64,000 nt of DNA from Gliomastix tumulicola. Its lineage: Eukaryota; Ascomycota; Sordariomycetes; Hypocreales; Bionectriaceae. The notes beneath the pieces are model-generated. The model was not told the DNA's origin and did not search any database. It saw only the letters and a program-made list of their open reading frames with translations. The position numbers and the translations under genes are program-made. The stretch covers positions 814,800 to 878,799 of the forward strand of contig BCHX01000005.1 of NCBI GenBank assembly GCA_001599755.1. The letters run 5' to 3'. Below, piece after piece: positions 12,717 through 23,224 of this stretch (position 1 is its first letter; every line of letters starts with the position of its first letter).

Positions 12717-13765
12717 TATGCGCGGCATCACGTTGACAAATGGCACGCTCCAGCCACCGGCCGCCTGCTCGAGCCCATTGTCTGCGTATAGCATTCGGCC
12801 ACGTCTTCAACCCGGCCGTCGCCACCGCCCGCCAGCCCACTTTGCCCGATGCGCGCCCCCCCTCCATCCAGTATACTGCGAGCTTCGGCGGTCGGTTTGA
12901 GGAGGGAGGAGGAGGGGGGAATGGGATGAGGCTCGGCAGTTTGATGTACTTACTCCCCTCCTCGCCACCCCAGGGACTCTCCTCTCGCCTTTAGTGAACG
13001 TATACTTTTTCCGATCTTCCTCTGCTACCACCCTCGCTTGACTACCACCGTGTTGGCTGCATACCACAATTTCCTGTCCGAATTTCGAAAAGTCTGGGCA
13101 GGCAGGTCTTGCGAGATGGTGTATAGTAGAATGCCGACACCATTAACACAGGGCCCGGTTCGAGGGCCCCAACAGGAAGCCCAACGGGCTTGCTCCCATT
13201 CATTGGGGGCCGGCCGAGCAGCACTGACTGACCTTGAATCGGAGGCGAAGAGGGGGTTGGATAAGTACTTATACAACGCATACTTGCAGCGGGCGGCCTT
13301 TTCGGGCATCACGAGGCTCTCTGTTGAGCTTGTTGAGGTTCCCTTTCCCCCCTTCTCCCCCCCCCCGGAGCCAAGATCAGGGTCCGAGTTCGAAGTCGTC
13401 CGTGTCTGACAAGCGATGGAGGGAGGGGTTTCCGCGTCACCAACCGTGATCGATGCTACTACCATCCCACCATCATCACCGCCACCGCCACACCACCACC
13501 ACCACCCATTGTCCATTCCTCCATTTTTCTTCCCTGTTTATGCATATGATATCTGCAGGCCACCGCATTTGATATCCAGAACAAGAATGACCTGCAGGAG
13601 AAAAGCACATGCTGCCCGTCTCGGAGGGTGTGCTGCTACTCCTTGCTCTCGAGTTGAAGGGATATATCTATTGGGGGGACCGAAAGGTTCCATGCTTCGT
13701 GGAGGGGGCGTGGTGACAGGGGAATCCCCAGGACAGCATCGTCACTCTACGTATTGGATGCGAGC

Positions 13766-13789
13766 AGGAGGAGGAGGAGGAGGAGGAGG
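13766..13789. repeat. (AGG)8 microsatellite
   Basis: Purine-rich AGG repeat in non-coding sequence. Confidence 0.85.
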
Positions 13790-14212
13790 TTGAGATGCCG
13801 TATTTTCACCCCCTCCTCCCCCTCCCCCCCTTTCACTAACGCGAGAGCAATGGCCATTGTTGAGAAAGGTCGCGCTTCGAGCGGGTTGACATGTCACTTT
13901 TCCCTTCGTTGCGTCTGGAATCAAAAGCACGCTTCGGCAGGGAAGGGTACGCCCAGGTAGGATGTATCTCCTCGGACCGTGTGATCTGCGCGCTCGGCAT
14001 CACTCTTTCTCCTCCTCAAGGTAGCCAGATGGGCGAGGCCTTTCCCCCCTGGCTTGGCCCCCATCCGTAGGGCAGGTTTCTCCCCCCCCCTCTCCCAACG
14101 GCTCGTATCGTATGATAAACTCCCGGCATTCGAGGGGAAAATTGAGGCGGGGGGGAGCCGCTCGTAACGTTATGCTCTTCCCGGCCACGTTATCTGTCCC
14201 AAATGCGGGGGG

Positions 14213-14213
14213 N
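14213..14213. other. Ambiguous base N
   Basis: A single N interrupts a G-rich run. It probably marks an uncertain homopolymer rather than a scaffold gap. Confidence 0.95.
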
Positions 14214-14768
14214 GGGCAAGGAGGAGAGCCTCGTATGTGCTGGTAGGCCCCCCCCCCCCGTCTCGTGTGTCGTGGCGTGGCGTAGGAAGGATGGAGGAGC
14301 CTCTGGGAGGTGTTCAGACCACTATTACACAGGATTCACGACTGTTCCCATGACGTGCGGATATATGGAATTCCTTCTCGTATCTCTCCCGGGTAGTATA
14401 GTTAAGGAGTATTTGACATGCCAACCTGCAGAAGTAACAACAGCCAGAAGAACCATTAACCCCCCCTTTTTCCCCAATCGTAGAATGTTATCCGAGTTCA
14501 TCACCCCCCGGCCACGCCCAACGTAATCACTGGTATCAATGTCGCTTAAGAGATTTCGATCCCTCCACCATTACCGTCAACCTTTTTTTCATTTTGGCAC
14601 AAGATCCCAAAAGCACTCAGGCTTGGTTCAGATCTAGAGGGTGTCATTATGTGTCCAGCAGTGAGGTCTTGGTTAGTTGATGAGGCCATACCTTTCTTTT
14701 TATGCGTTTGCTTGCTCAAATATGGATGCCGGACCATCAGATTTAGCTCTGGAAAGAGTTTCGAAGTT

Positions 14769-15605
14769 CTACTCATCCAGGTCCCAGCCGACGCGAGAGC
14801 TGATGAAGTCAAGAAAGTCGTCGACCTCTTCCGGGAAGGCAAAATCATGTGCCAAATGAGGGTACACCCTCACGGAGACCCTGTAACCGGCGGCACGGAG
14901 GGTTCTGGACGCCCGACCGGCTCGACGCATGGGGACTGTTTCATCTTGAGCTCCATGGCCGAGAAAGATCGGGGTATCGACGGAGGTTGCCTCCTCATCC
15001 AGCGTCTCGAGAGCCGGGAGGCCGAGGATTTCGCGCCAGAGAGCCTGGGCATTGGCGCCTTGCTCTGGAGGGATGTAGTAGGCAAAATCGTCGCCTTGGG
15101 GCCTTACCCGCTGAAGTTCGTCTTCGAGGTCAGGCTGGAAAGGGAGCCATCCGCTCATACCGATGAAGCCCCCGAGCGGGTGCTCCAAAGACAGCAGGAC
15201 AGAGAGAGCCATGGCGCAGCCCTGGCCGAATCCGCCGAGAATGATATTCTCTGGGGGGACGTCCTCCATTTGGCCCTGGAGGATGTCCAGGAGTTGGACC
15301 ATTGATTGCTGCAGCCCGGGGAGCTGCACCATTGTCTTTCTATCAGGATGGCAGATGCACGCCATATCAAACCATAAGTTCACGACTTCCTCGCCAAAGC
15401 CGCTGCCGAAGCGAAGCCATGCAGTTGGAAACACAAAGCGGCAACCCGGAAGAAGCTCGCGCAAGGAACGATCCTCGCTGTCGGTGCAAAGCGTCAGCAC
15501 GGCGCGGGCGAATCTCTCGCCGTCTCCAATGGCGGGGTGCAGGAGGATGATTGTGTGCGTATGAGGAGCCGTTGGCTCGACGGTGAATGTGACTGGGTTT
15601 GACAT
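14769..15605 (-). CDS. APT/LYPLA-like alpha/beta-hydrolase lacking the catalytic serine
   Basis: Single-exon gene of 278 residues of the phospholipase/carboxylesterase (acyl-protein thioesterase) family. The frame extends upstream without another ATG, so 15605 is the chosen start. The family's strand, turn and acid/base features are present: an N-terminal IILLH strand, the NLWFDM segment, GMSGWLP, GHGAQDETVP carrying the predicted Asp221, and HLAHDF carrying the predicted His253. The nucleophile elbow, normally G-x-S-Q-G, reads GGFGQGC: residue 127 is Gly (GGC at 15225-15227, complement) where active members have Ser. The oxyanion loop after LLH is also unusual (PAIGDG rather than a Gly-rich G-x-G loop). 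The frame is intact, so I infer a pseudoenzyme or a protein with a changed role rather than a decayed gene. A sequencing or assembly error of one base is the main alternative. It is transcribed away from the methyltransferase at 16.8 kb. Confidence 0.85.
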   Translation of the reverse strand: MSNPVTFTVEPTAPHTHTIILLHPAIGDGERFARAVLTLCTDSEDRSLRELLPGCRFVFPTAWLRFGSGFGEEVVNLWFDMACICHPDRKTMVQLPGLQQSMVQLLDILQGQMEDVPPENIILGGFGQGCAMALSVLLSLEHPLGGFIGMSGWLPFQPDLEDELQRVRPQGDDFAYYIPPEQGANAQALWREILGLPALETLDEEATSVDTPIFLGHGAQDETVPMRRAGRASRTLRAAGYRVSVRVYPHLAHDFAFPEEVDDFLDFISSRVGWDLDE

Positions 15606-15767
15606 GATGATTTCGTCGAAGACGACGGGCAACCACAGCCAGAATCAGGGAATGCTCGAAACAGAATTTGAAAGAGACGGGTAGTCAAAGCCCAAAACTT
15701 GCGGGATTGTGCGAAACAGTCGCTGATCAGGAGATACGTTGGGGATGATGAGACGGGCGTTGGGAAC

Positions 15768-15815
15768 ACTGGGTGCTCAGACTGGGTGCTCAGACTGGGT
15801 GCTCAGACTGGGTGT
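15768..15815. repeat. 13-bp tandem repeat, about 3.7 copies
   Basis: ACTGGGTGCTCAG is repeated exactly three times (15768-15806) and followed by a partial fourth copy. It lies about 160 bp upstream of the hydrolase start, in its promoter or leader. Confidence 0.9.
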
Positions 15816-16418
15816 GAGAAGGGAAAGAAAAAGCAGAAGCAGAACAGAACAGAATCAAGAGAAACAATGTGAGAGTAGGGGAGATATGTGCCCAGGGAAG
15901 TTGCTGCTCGGGTCACATTGTGTTGGTGAGCTCCTGCCATGCTGGCCTCGTTGTCCGACGTTGTGGCGTAATGGCCACGGCCGCACCTTTCTCGACATCG
16001 CAACGCGATATTTCTGTGAGAAGGTGCGAGGGCAAAGGCAGCCAGCCAGCCTCGCTGCCGCGCATCTACAGCGGCGGCCGTTCATGCTCGTAGTAGCACT
16101 GCTCGAATACTTACTAAGCAGTACTAGTAAGTACAGATCTCAGTTCTTTACCTACCATAAGCTGCCTGACCTTCCATACTACTAAGTAGTAATTACAGCG
16201 AATGGCCTCTCCGCAAATGGTGGCATTTAGCTAGACGGGCATACAGCTGTCGCTCAACTGAGACATCCGACCCGACGTCACTGTGGCCACTTGCCACTTG
16301 CAATTACTGAAGCATCCCGTTAGTCAGACTCTGACCACACGGAAACTGGCCACGCAATCGCGCCTGCCGCAAGCTTGAACGGTCTGTCCATCGCGCTCCT
16401 TCCTCTAGCAGTCAGTAT

Positions 16419-16443
16419 TTACTACTAGTAGTACTAGTAGTAA
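16419..16443. repeat. 25-nt palindrome of the TACTAGTA type
   Basis: The left arm TTACTACTAGTA is mirrored by its exact reverse complement around one central base. It lies about 370 bp upstream of the methyltransferase start. Related TACTAGTA/GTACT patches occur elsewhere in the window (for example 17825, 18076, 26965, 40710, 47500, 54230, 54490, 63205). Confidence 0.8.
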
Positions 16444-16532
16444 GGTAAGTGCCTTACTTGCCTCGGGCACGGACCACTGTCGGTACCGCCACGATGTACG
16501 GTACCTCCCTCGACATTGCATATCGAGAATAG

Positions 16533-16539
16533 CCAATCA
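16533..16539 (+). promoter_or_regulatory. CCAATCA box upstream of methyltransferase
   Basis: CCAATCA lies 275 bp upstream of the methyltransferase ATG, a usual distance for a fungal CCAAT (HAP complex) site. Confidence 0.4.
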
Positions 16540-16813
16540 CAATCCTCGGCACCTCAACCTCCACGGATCGCCTTCGAGAATATCATCGTCTTTGCTCTTC
16601 TTCGGAACGAACAAGTCGCCGCAGATGATTCATCTTCATTCCAGGCGGGCGCCGCACGGGCGTCGAATGTACCCGAGAAGTCTCCGTTGATGCATAGTTA
16701 AGTACTAGCGAGCCACGCTGCCACCAGACGGCGAGCTACTGGCGTTTGACATATCAAATAAATCATTCACTGACACTTCCGTTTCCTCTGCCTTGTCTTG
16801 TTTATCAGTGACC

Positions 16814-17818
16814 ATGGCCGACACGACGTCTATCAACCAGACCTACTTCAAGTAAGAAAACTTCCCCGGCCGTGATTGAAACTCATCGAAGTTGACATGC
16901 GAGTGCAGCCAGATTGCGTCCGAGTATGACCAGAAATACAAAGACACGCTTGGGCAGCTGGAGAAGGACATCCAGGACAACATTGATTTCATCGGCCTGA
17001 GAAAAGGGGGCAGGGTTCTCGACTATGCCTGCGGGACGGGGCTTCTGTCAAGGGTCAGTGATATCCCATCGTGGCGTCGATATCTCCCACCTGCTGACTC
17101 GCTATTTCTGATTACGCAGTCTCTTCGAGATCAAGCGAGCCAGTGCGTTGGAATCGATCTGTCGGAGAGCATGGTCGGGGCATACAATGCCAAGGCACAG
17201 AGCGAGGTGAGACCTACCATCCACGTTCCTACCGGCATCTCTACATCCACCCGTCGCGTCACACCTATATGTGCTTTCCAGATACCAGTCTCTTGGCCTG
17301 CGTGTGCCAGGCGTTCTTTACCTCGCCGCAATATCGAGTGCAAAACACCCCGGGATGAGTCGCCGTGCTAACCCTAGATGCGACAGGGCCTCTATCCAGA
17401 AGCGATGCAAGCACACCTAGGCAACCTCGTCACGCCCGACCAGCCTGCAGAGTGCCCCCTCTCGGCTCCGTCCTTCTTCAACTTCGATCTCGCGGGCGTC
17501 GGCCTGGGCTTCCACCACTTCGACGACCCGGAGCTCTCTGCGCGCCGCCTGGCCGACCGTCTCGCGCCCGGCGGCGTCCTCTTCATCCTCGACTTCCTCC
17601 CGCACGGCGAGCACGGGGTCGGCCACCTGCACTCGCAGCACGGCGTCGCGCACCACGGGTTCTCGGAGCAGAGGATCCGGGCCATGTTCGAGGCGGCCGG
17701 GGCCGGAGGCGACTTTGGGTTCAGGGAGCTGGAGAAGGAGATGGTGTCGCGGAATGCGCACGGTGAGGGGCAGCACTTGGTGCGCAAGATGTTCATCGCC
17801 AGGGGCACCAAGGCATAA
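16814..17818 (+). CDS. Class I SAM-dependent methyltransferase
   Basis: Four exons by hand: 16814-16851, 16909-17053, 17120-17206 and about 17387-17818, giving 233 residues. All donors are GT and the joins keep frame. Exon 2 carries motif I (VLDYACGTGLLSR, residues about 49-61) and exon 3 the acidic-loop motif (VGIDLSESM), the S-adenosylmethionine-binding core. Exon 4 carries GLGFHHFDD and LAPGGVLFILDF, the usual post-I and motif III positions. The substrate cannot be told from sequence; the family resembles small UbiE/COQ5-like fungal methyltransferases. The last intron has two in-frame acceptors 9 nt apart (after 17377 or after 17386). The second lies at a better distance from the GCTAAC branch site, and using the first would add three residues. 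The protein is probably cytosolic, since no signal peptide is visible. Confidence 0.85.
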
Positions 17819-19499
17819 GCTACCTGCTAGTACTTACTACATAGTAGGTCTGCGAGGGTTAGTCACGAGGGGGGCGGGAAGCACTTGGGAGGGAAGCTGC
17901 TTCAGAGCAGACTACAAGACCGAGATCAGATGTGAATAGCTTCCAGGTTCACAGTCTTTCAATTGAAGCCCATCCCATCCATCATTCACAGATCCATGAC
18001 ACAGTGGAGTTGGCGCTGACGCCCTGTGAAGCATCCCCGCTGAACGGCCTGGATTAGACTGCTGGATCCCTGTCACCACTAGTAGTAACCATCTGACAGC
18101 CCGGCCAGCTAACCTGTAGATCCTCGCCAGAGCCTCAAGCTTGCCGTCTCCCATTCCAATTCCACGACAGCAGCTGGAGAGACGGGACAGAGATGCCGTC
18201 ATTGAATGCGTACTCATCCATAATCTGATTGGAAAGGTGCCAGAAGCAGCGTTGGATGTTCAGGCCAAGCCGGAGCTTAACAACCACAGAGCCACGAGGT
18301 CCAGGTATTACCCGATGGATCGTCTCTCGGTGGACGCGGGCCTACCTTAGGTACTGTCACTCTCCCGTCCCTGGACCGTCAAGATCCTGCTTTCCGTGGG
18401 AATCTCGGAGGGCTGTGGTATCGAAGCCGATCGGTCACGTAAGACAGTGACGTGAACTAGAAGCTCGCGTTCTTTTTTTCCTTACGATGTTCGACACTTT
18501 CTTCTTCCATCCCCTGACTGAGCACACCATCTCTCGGGATGGACCTGATGGGTACCTTGCTGTAAGCACTGTACCTCCCCGCTTACCCAACACTGACCAC
18601 TGCCCCCTCGACCTCACTGTCGGGTTACTCTTGTCCGAGCAGCATCAAATCAGCATCCTCTCTGCTACGGACCGCTCGGCCAACCGACGAGCACCGCAGT
18701 CCTTGTGCTACCGCGTGACTGCTCCCCCCACCAATCAGGCTGCGTATGACTAAGGCATCCAAGTGACCCCTCGCCAACAGGCACCTTCTCGTGCGTGGGT
18801 TACCTCATCAACCTGGCACCGGCTACTGCACCTGCTAGCTCCATGACTAAGGAAAGATCGAAGCTCGTAAGATCGCAGCAGACAGCTGGGTCCTCGTCCA
18901 ATGACATGCCGCACGGGGGCCCCCTCCATCCCCTTATCACGCCCCCGATAAGAGCTACAGCACCCAACAGTAGCAGCAGTAGCGGGGTAACAGAAGCAAC
19001 GCGTGCCCAGCCCAGATGCAACGGGAGACACGACGGGCACGACTTGGAGTGTTGCCGTAAGACATTAGCAAGCATGGACGGAGCCAATTGGAACGTCGCC
19101 CGGCCGAGCGTCTCGAGAGGAGGAGGGGGGCAGCACTCTCAGAGTTGCACAATTGCACAGAGTGCGACAGACCAGCGCGCCTCTGGGATAAAACCTGACC
19201 CCTTCCGCTCCTCCCCCTCCCTCTCCCTCCGAAGCGACCGACCTTCTAAACCCATTCCCTTTCCCATTCTCATTCCCATTCCCATTCCTATCCTCATCTC
19301 CCTCAATTCCTCCCCGCCCCATCGCTTCGATCTGGATTGATTTGACCCTGGATCCCAAGCAGCTGCTTTAACTAGCTGCGGTATAGTAGCTACATACTAC
19401 TCGGGAAGCTCCCGTCTCCCAGCAAACTAACCCAGGCACCCTCCCTGCCCACCACCATTCTGCACTTTTCAGCGGGAAGCGCATCAGAACCAGCCCAGC
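17819..19499. other. Intergenic region upstream of the histidine phosphatase
   Basis: No gene recognised. It holds TACTA-type patches (17825-17846, 18076-18090), a CCAATCA at 18731-18737, a palindromic CCAATTGG near 19084, a GGATAAAA box near 19187 and a CCCATT-rich pyrimidine stretch at about 19250-19295. The last 423 bases before the ATG contain no ATG, consistent with a transcribed leader. Confidence 0.55.
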
Positions 19500-20617
19500 A
19501 TGTCTCCCGTCTACACGCCCAAGGTCTTCATCGTCCGCCACGGCGAGACCGAATGGTCCCTCAATGGCCGCCACACCGGCAGCACTGACATCCCCCTGAC
19601 CGCCAACGGAGAGAAGCGAGTCTCCATCACTGGCAAGGCCATGGTTGGGCCCGACCGTCTCATCGTCCCCAGCAAGCTTGCCCACATGTAAGGTCCCATC
19701 ACCAACTCGCACAGCCAGCTCGACAGGGCTGCTTCCCTTCCCTTCCCTTCCAGCAGCTACCGCTACCGCTACCGCTACCTCTTTCTCGTGGTGCATTTGC
19801 CACATGCACTTGTGGGCTAACACACATTGTCCGCCGCAGCTACGTCTCCCCCCGCAAGCGTGCCCAGCGCACCACCGAGCTGCTCAACCTCGGCTTCCCC
19901 AGGATCGCCTATCCGTGGAAGCTCCACGGCGAGACGCCCGTCCTCACGTCCGGCGAGTGCAGGTGCCTCGCCAAGATCGAGGTCACCGACGCCATCCGCG
20001 AGTGGGACTACGGCGACTACGAGGGCATCACCAGCCCCCAGATCCGGCTGCGACGCAACGCCGAGGGCTACAAGGGGTACTGGGACATCTGGAGGGATGG
20101 CTGCCCCGGGGGAGAGTAAGTGACGACCCCAACCCCTCTGATCCTAGAAGGGGGAGGAAGGGAGAGGGAGAGGGAGAGAGATGGGAACTGACCACACGTC
20201 TACTAGGAGCCCCGAGGACATCACCAAGCGTCTGGACGAGATCATCTACCAGATCCGCGAGTACTGGCACAAGCCCGTCATTGGCCAGCCCGTTGAGACG
20301 GCTGGCAACGGCGACATCCTCCTCGTTGCCCACGGCCACATCCTCCGCGCGCTTGCCATGCGCTGGATCGGCAAGACGCTCTCCGAGGGCCCTACCTTCA
20401 TCCTTGAAGCTGGTGGTGTGGGCGTACTGAGGTAAGAAGAAGACTCACCCTCTTTGCCCGAGACATCCTGGCCTAGGGTGCTCTCGCATGCCCGCTTCCG
20501 TTGCCGAGAACCCCTGGCTGACTGACTCGACTTTGGCATCGCAGCTACGAGCATGGCAGCATCGAGGAGCCTGCTATCTTCCTTGGCACCGCTTTCTACG
20601 TCCCCAAGGAGGAGTAG
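19500..20617 (+). CDS. SHB17: Histidine-phosphatase, sedoheptulose-1,7-bisphosphatase (Shb17) type
   Basis: Exons 19500-19687, 19840-20115, 20207-20431 and 20545-20617 give 253 residues, close to the length of yeast Shb17. The N-terminal IVRHGETEW places the phospho-accepting His14 in the RHG signature. REWDYGDYEG and DIWRDGCPGGE follow, and VAHGHILR supplies the second catalytic His. These are the hallmarks of the phosphoglycerate-mutase/histidine-phosphatase superfamily, and the overall pattern fits Shb17, which drives carbon into the non-oxidative (riboneogenic) pentose phosphate route by dephosphorylating sedoheptulose-1,7-bisphosphate. Assignment to Shb17 rather than another branch is from memory of the family. 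Intron 1 carries a CCGCTA microsatellite. A polyadenylation-like AATAAA lies 166 bp after the stop. The protein is expected to be cytosolic. Confidence 0.9.
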
Positions 20618-23224
20618 GACCCCTTACATGACGAGTGCACGAACGGATTCTTTCACTGGATAAGACTTGGAGGACTTGGGTTTGGTATTTTGGATGCTAG
20701 AAAGAACTAGTATAATGTGGCTGACCGATACCTTACGACGTCTATGCAGCATGATGTCTTGCACGGTATTCGAGCGCTCTTCAATAAAAGTGTCTTGTTT
20801 GGCCTGGAACGTTGTCCTTCTAGTCACTGTCGACTCGTACACTTACTCTCTGACTGTATGTAGGGGAGACTGACATATGTCCGAGGCGTCTGGCGACGGC
20901 AGGTGTAGGATGGCCTCGATGTCGACAGTGACACTGAGTGAATGGAAGCAATACTTGCAGACTGTTCCGCAAGCATCCCCTCGACGAGCTCGGCCCCTAC
21001 TTCTGCTGAAGTCACTGCTGCCTGGATGGCCGTTGCTCCGAGAGCCAATGCCATGAGTTTTGCCTCCATCTTTGCTGCTGCTGCACCTATCACCTGCATC
21101 TGATTCTGTACCAACGTTGATCCATCTCCCGGCTCCCGGCTCCCAAGTTCCTCCCGACTGGGACTTTACCCACGATACTGTGGCAAAGTGTGCAAACAAA
21201 ATAGTCGGGCTTGACACAAGGGATGTACCCCCACGGGAAAGTCCTCTCTTGCTAGGGAAGATACTCTCAAGAGATAAGCCTCGGGTATCATATTGAGATG
21301 ATCTACAGCTCTAGCACTGCCAATGCATATGTAGGGCGATGCCCTTTCTTGTCACTGGAGCCTGTGCTAGGATCAGCGCTGTTCTAAGGTAAGTTCTGAC
21401 TATGTTCAAGCTTGATCTATGCACCTATGGCATTGGAGATCGCGAACAACTTCGTTCTCCCCAATGGTACCTGCTGCTTTCTTGATTTCTAAGCTAGAAT
21501 ATTCAAGAAGAACACTTTTCACGCGGCTATGGCTCCCACTACGACGGGGTTCATGGCTTCATTTAAGTAAATGACAAACACATGAGGTTAAGGAGCTATC
21601 GTCTGCAGTTATTGCCTTTAGAGGGCTTCGATGTCAGAAGAAAGCCGCCTTAGGCAAGTTGTCACCAGCCTCTCTGTGATTCTCCCAGGCTTTTCTACTG
21701 CCATGATCATCGAGACGGTGGGTTGAACATCGTCTATTGCCGGGCTCAGCCTCAGCATCGCGCCTCTCGTGTCTTTGAATTCAGTGACTGGAATCTGCAC
21801 AAGCGAGACTAGCCCTTGAGCACAGGCTCACACGATGACCAGTGAACCTAGCTCACACCTTTACCAAAGGCTTGGGCTTGGAGTCTTGACAACTGACAAC
21901 GAGATTCCTTTCACTTCAGTTCCACAAGCTGCTGGGCTTGAAGGCCAGCAGAGTGATGCATGACATAGTTTGAAGGCCAACTTTCCCGGGGGGTGATCAT
22001 AAGATGATCGTAGTAGGAATGGAGTGCCGCCTTTCTCCTCAACCTCGACGCGTTATATGATGCTCCACATTCTGACCTGACGACAGCAGTTTGACGATGA
22101 TAATGCGGGTGCTCTAGGCCACATGCTTAGTGGAGAGACGATACCCTCAGACTGTCTGTCAAAGGAGTGGCTGAGGAGGCAGACGCCCTGTTGAGTGGCT
22201 GACTTGGATGACTGAGGCGGGTGCGTTGAGAGCAAGGCCCTTGCCCAGCCCCTTCTCCCAAATCCAAGTCACCATGAGCTCCATCTTCTCTCATAGCATT
22301 GCCCCTTGGGACCTTTGCTAACAGTTAAGTGGATGTCACCTTACGTTGCTAAGACGGTGATGGAAGTGCTTGACTGGAGAGCGTGTCATTGCGCAGCAGC
22401 ATGCGGCTAGTTCTCATCCGCCCTCACATTCGATTTGATCTGATTGTAATCGAGACTGAGTGTGACTTGAGTCACTCCCTGGGAAATCCTGATATTCATG
22501 GAACGACCGGATACATGCTGCTCCCTCCAGTCCTGCCAGAGAAGAGACGAGATGTCGTCGGAGATAGAAGCTTTGTGATTCCATGTCCGATGGCTTGGCC
22601 GCGAATTGTGGCTGTTCAGACCCACAGGAGCACTGGACAGACGCTGAGAGAGAAAAAAGACAGATAGAAACGGGCGTGGTAGGCGATCGTCAGGGTACCT
22701 AAAAGCAGAGGCATCCAAGCAGGATCTGGAGGGCCTCACTCAATTTTTTTTTTTGCGCATCACCACGCGGCATCGACCACTAGCGCCGACGGTGACGTGT
22801 GCTCGAGGGCGCGTGATGCCCGCAAATATGTCCAGTAATAATATGTATGCGTACACTCTGCCCCCGAGGATGGCTGGGGTGGCCGACGTGGTACAGAGAT
22901 CCGTCTGCATGCTGCTTCTATCCGCGAACTGCCGGATCTCAGATTGCAGCTCCGTTCAGGTAAATTCTTCGTAAATGGACGGGAACGGGATCGGTGTTCG
23001 TGGTTCGTGGTTCGTGGCTGCGGTGCTCGTGTGTCATGCACAATGGAAAAAGCAACGCACCACCACCACCCGAGCCAAGAAATGCCCATGACTATCGGGT
23101 CATAGCTCGAGGGCTCTTGTGGGAGGGGAGGTGTAGTGATTGCGTGTTGCGCTGGGGGCTGTGCACAGTGGGAAGGGCCGACCACCAGATGCATGATACT
23201 GGACGGGGAGAGCAATATAGGATG
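20618..23224. other. Gene-poor interval with possible protein relics
   Basis: No intact gene found. Two short minus-strand open stretches look more protein-like than their surroundings: about 20880-21180 (an Ala-rich, helix-like segment) and 21618-21800 (begins at a possible CAG acceptor and ends at a stop). I could not join them into a gene. The rest shows no repeat or RNA I recognise. Confidence 0.4.
20783..20788 (+). terminator. AATAAA polyadenylation-like signal
   Basis: An exact AATAAA lies 166 bp downstream of the histidine-phosphatase stop, a typical 3' UTR distance. Confidence 0.5.

Larger units (their letters stand above)
10001..14768. other. Gene-free GC-rich interval, part 3, ending at the hydrolase 3' side
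   Basis: No convincing protein gene. Frames of 181 to 240 codons here owe their length to trinucleotide repeats and GC-rich composition and match nothing I recognise. The interval is rich in microsatellites (GCA, CCAT, CTG, GC, ATTGAC, GGA). The last 240 bases are the expected 3' flank of the minus-strand hydrolase. One ambiguous base (N) sits at 14213. Confidence 0.55.
15606..16813. other. Divergent intergenic region between hydrolase and methyltransferase
   Basis: About 1.2 kb that should hold both promoters. It contains a 13-bp tandem repeat close to the hydrolase (15768-15815), several TACTAGTA/AGTACT palindromic patches (about 16110-16135, 16168-16190, 16419-16443), a CCAATCA box at 16533-16539 and an AATAAA at 16757-16762. 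No coding frame stands out. Confidence 0.6.
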
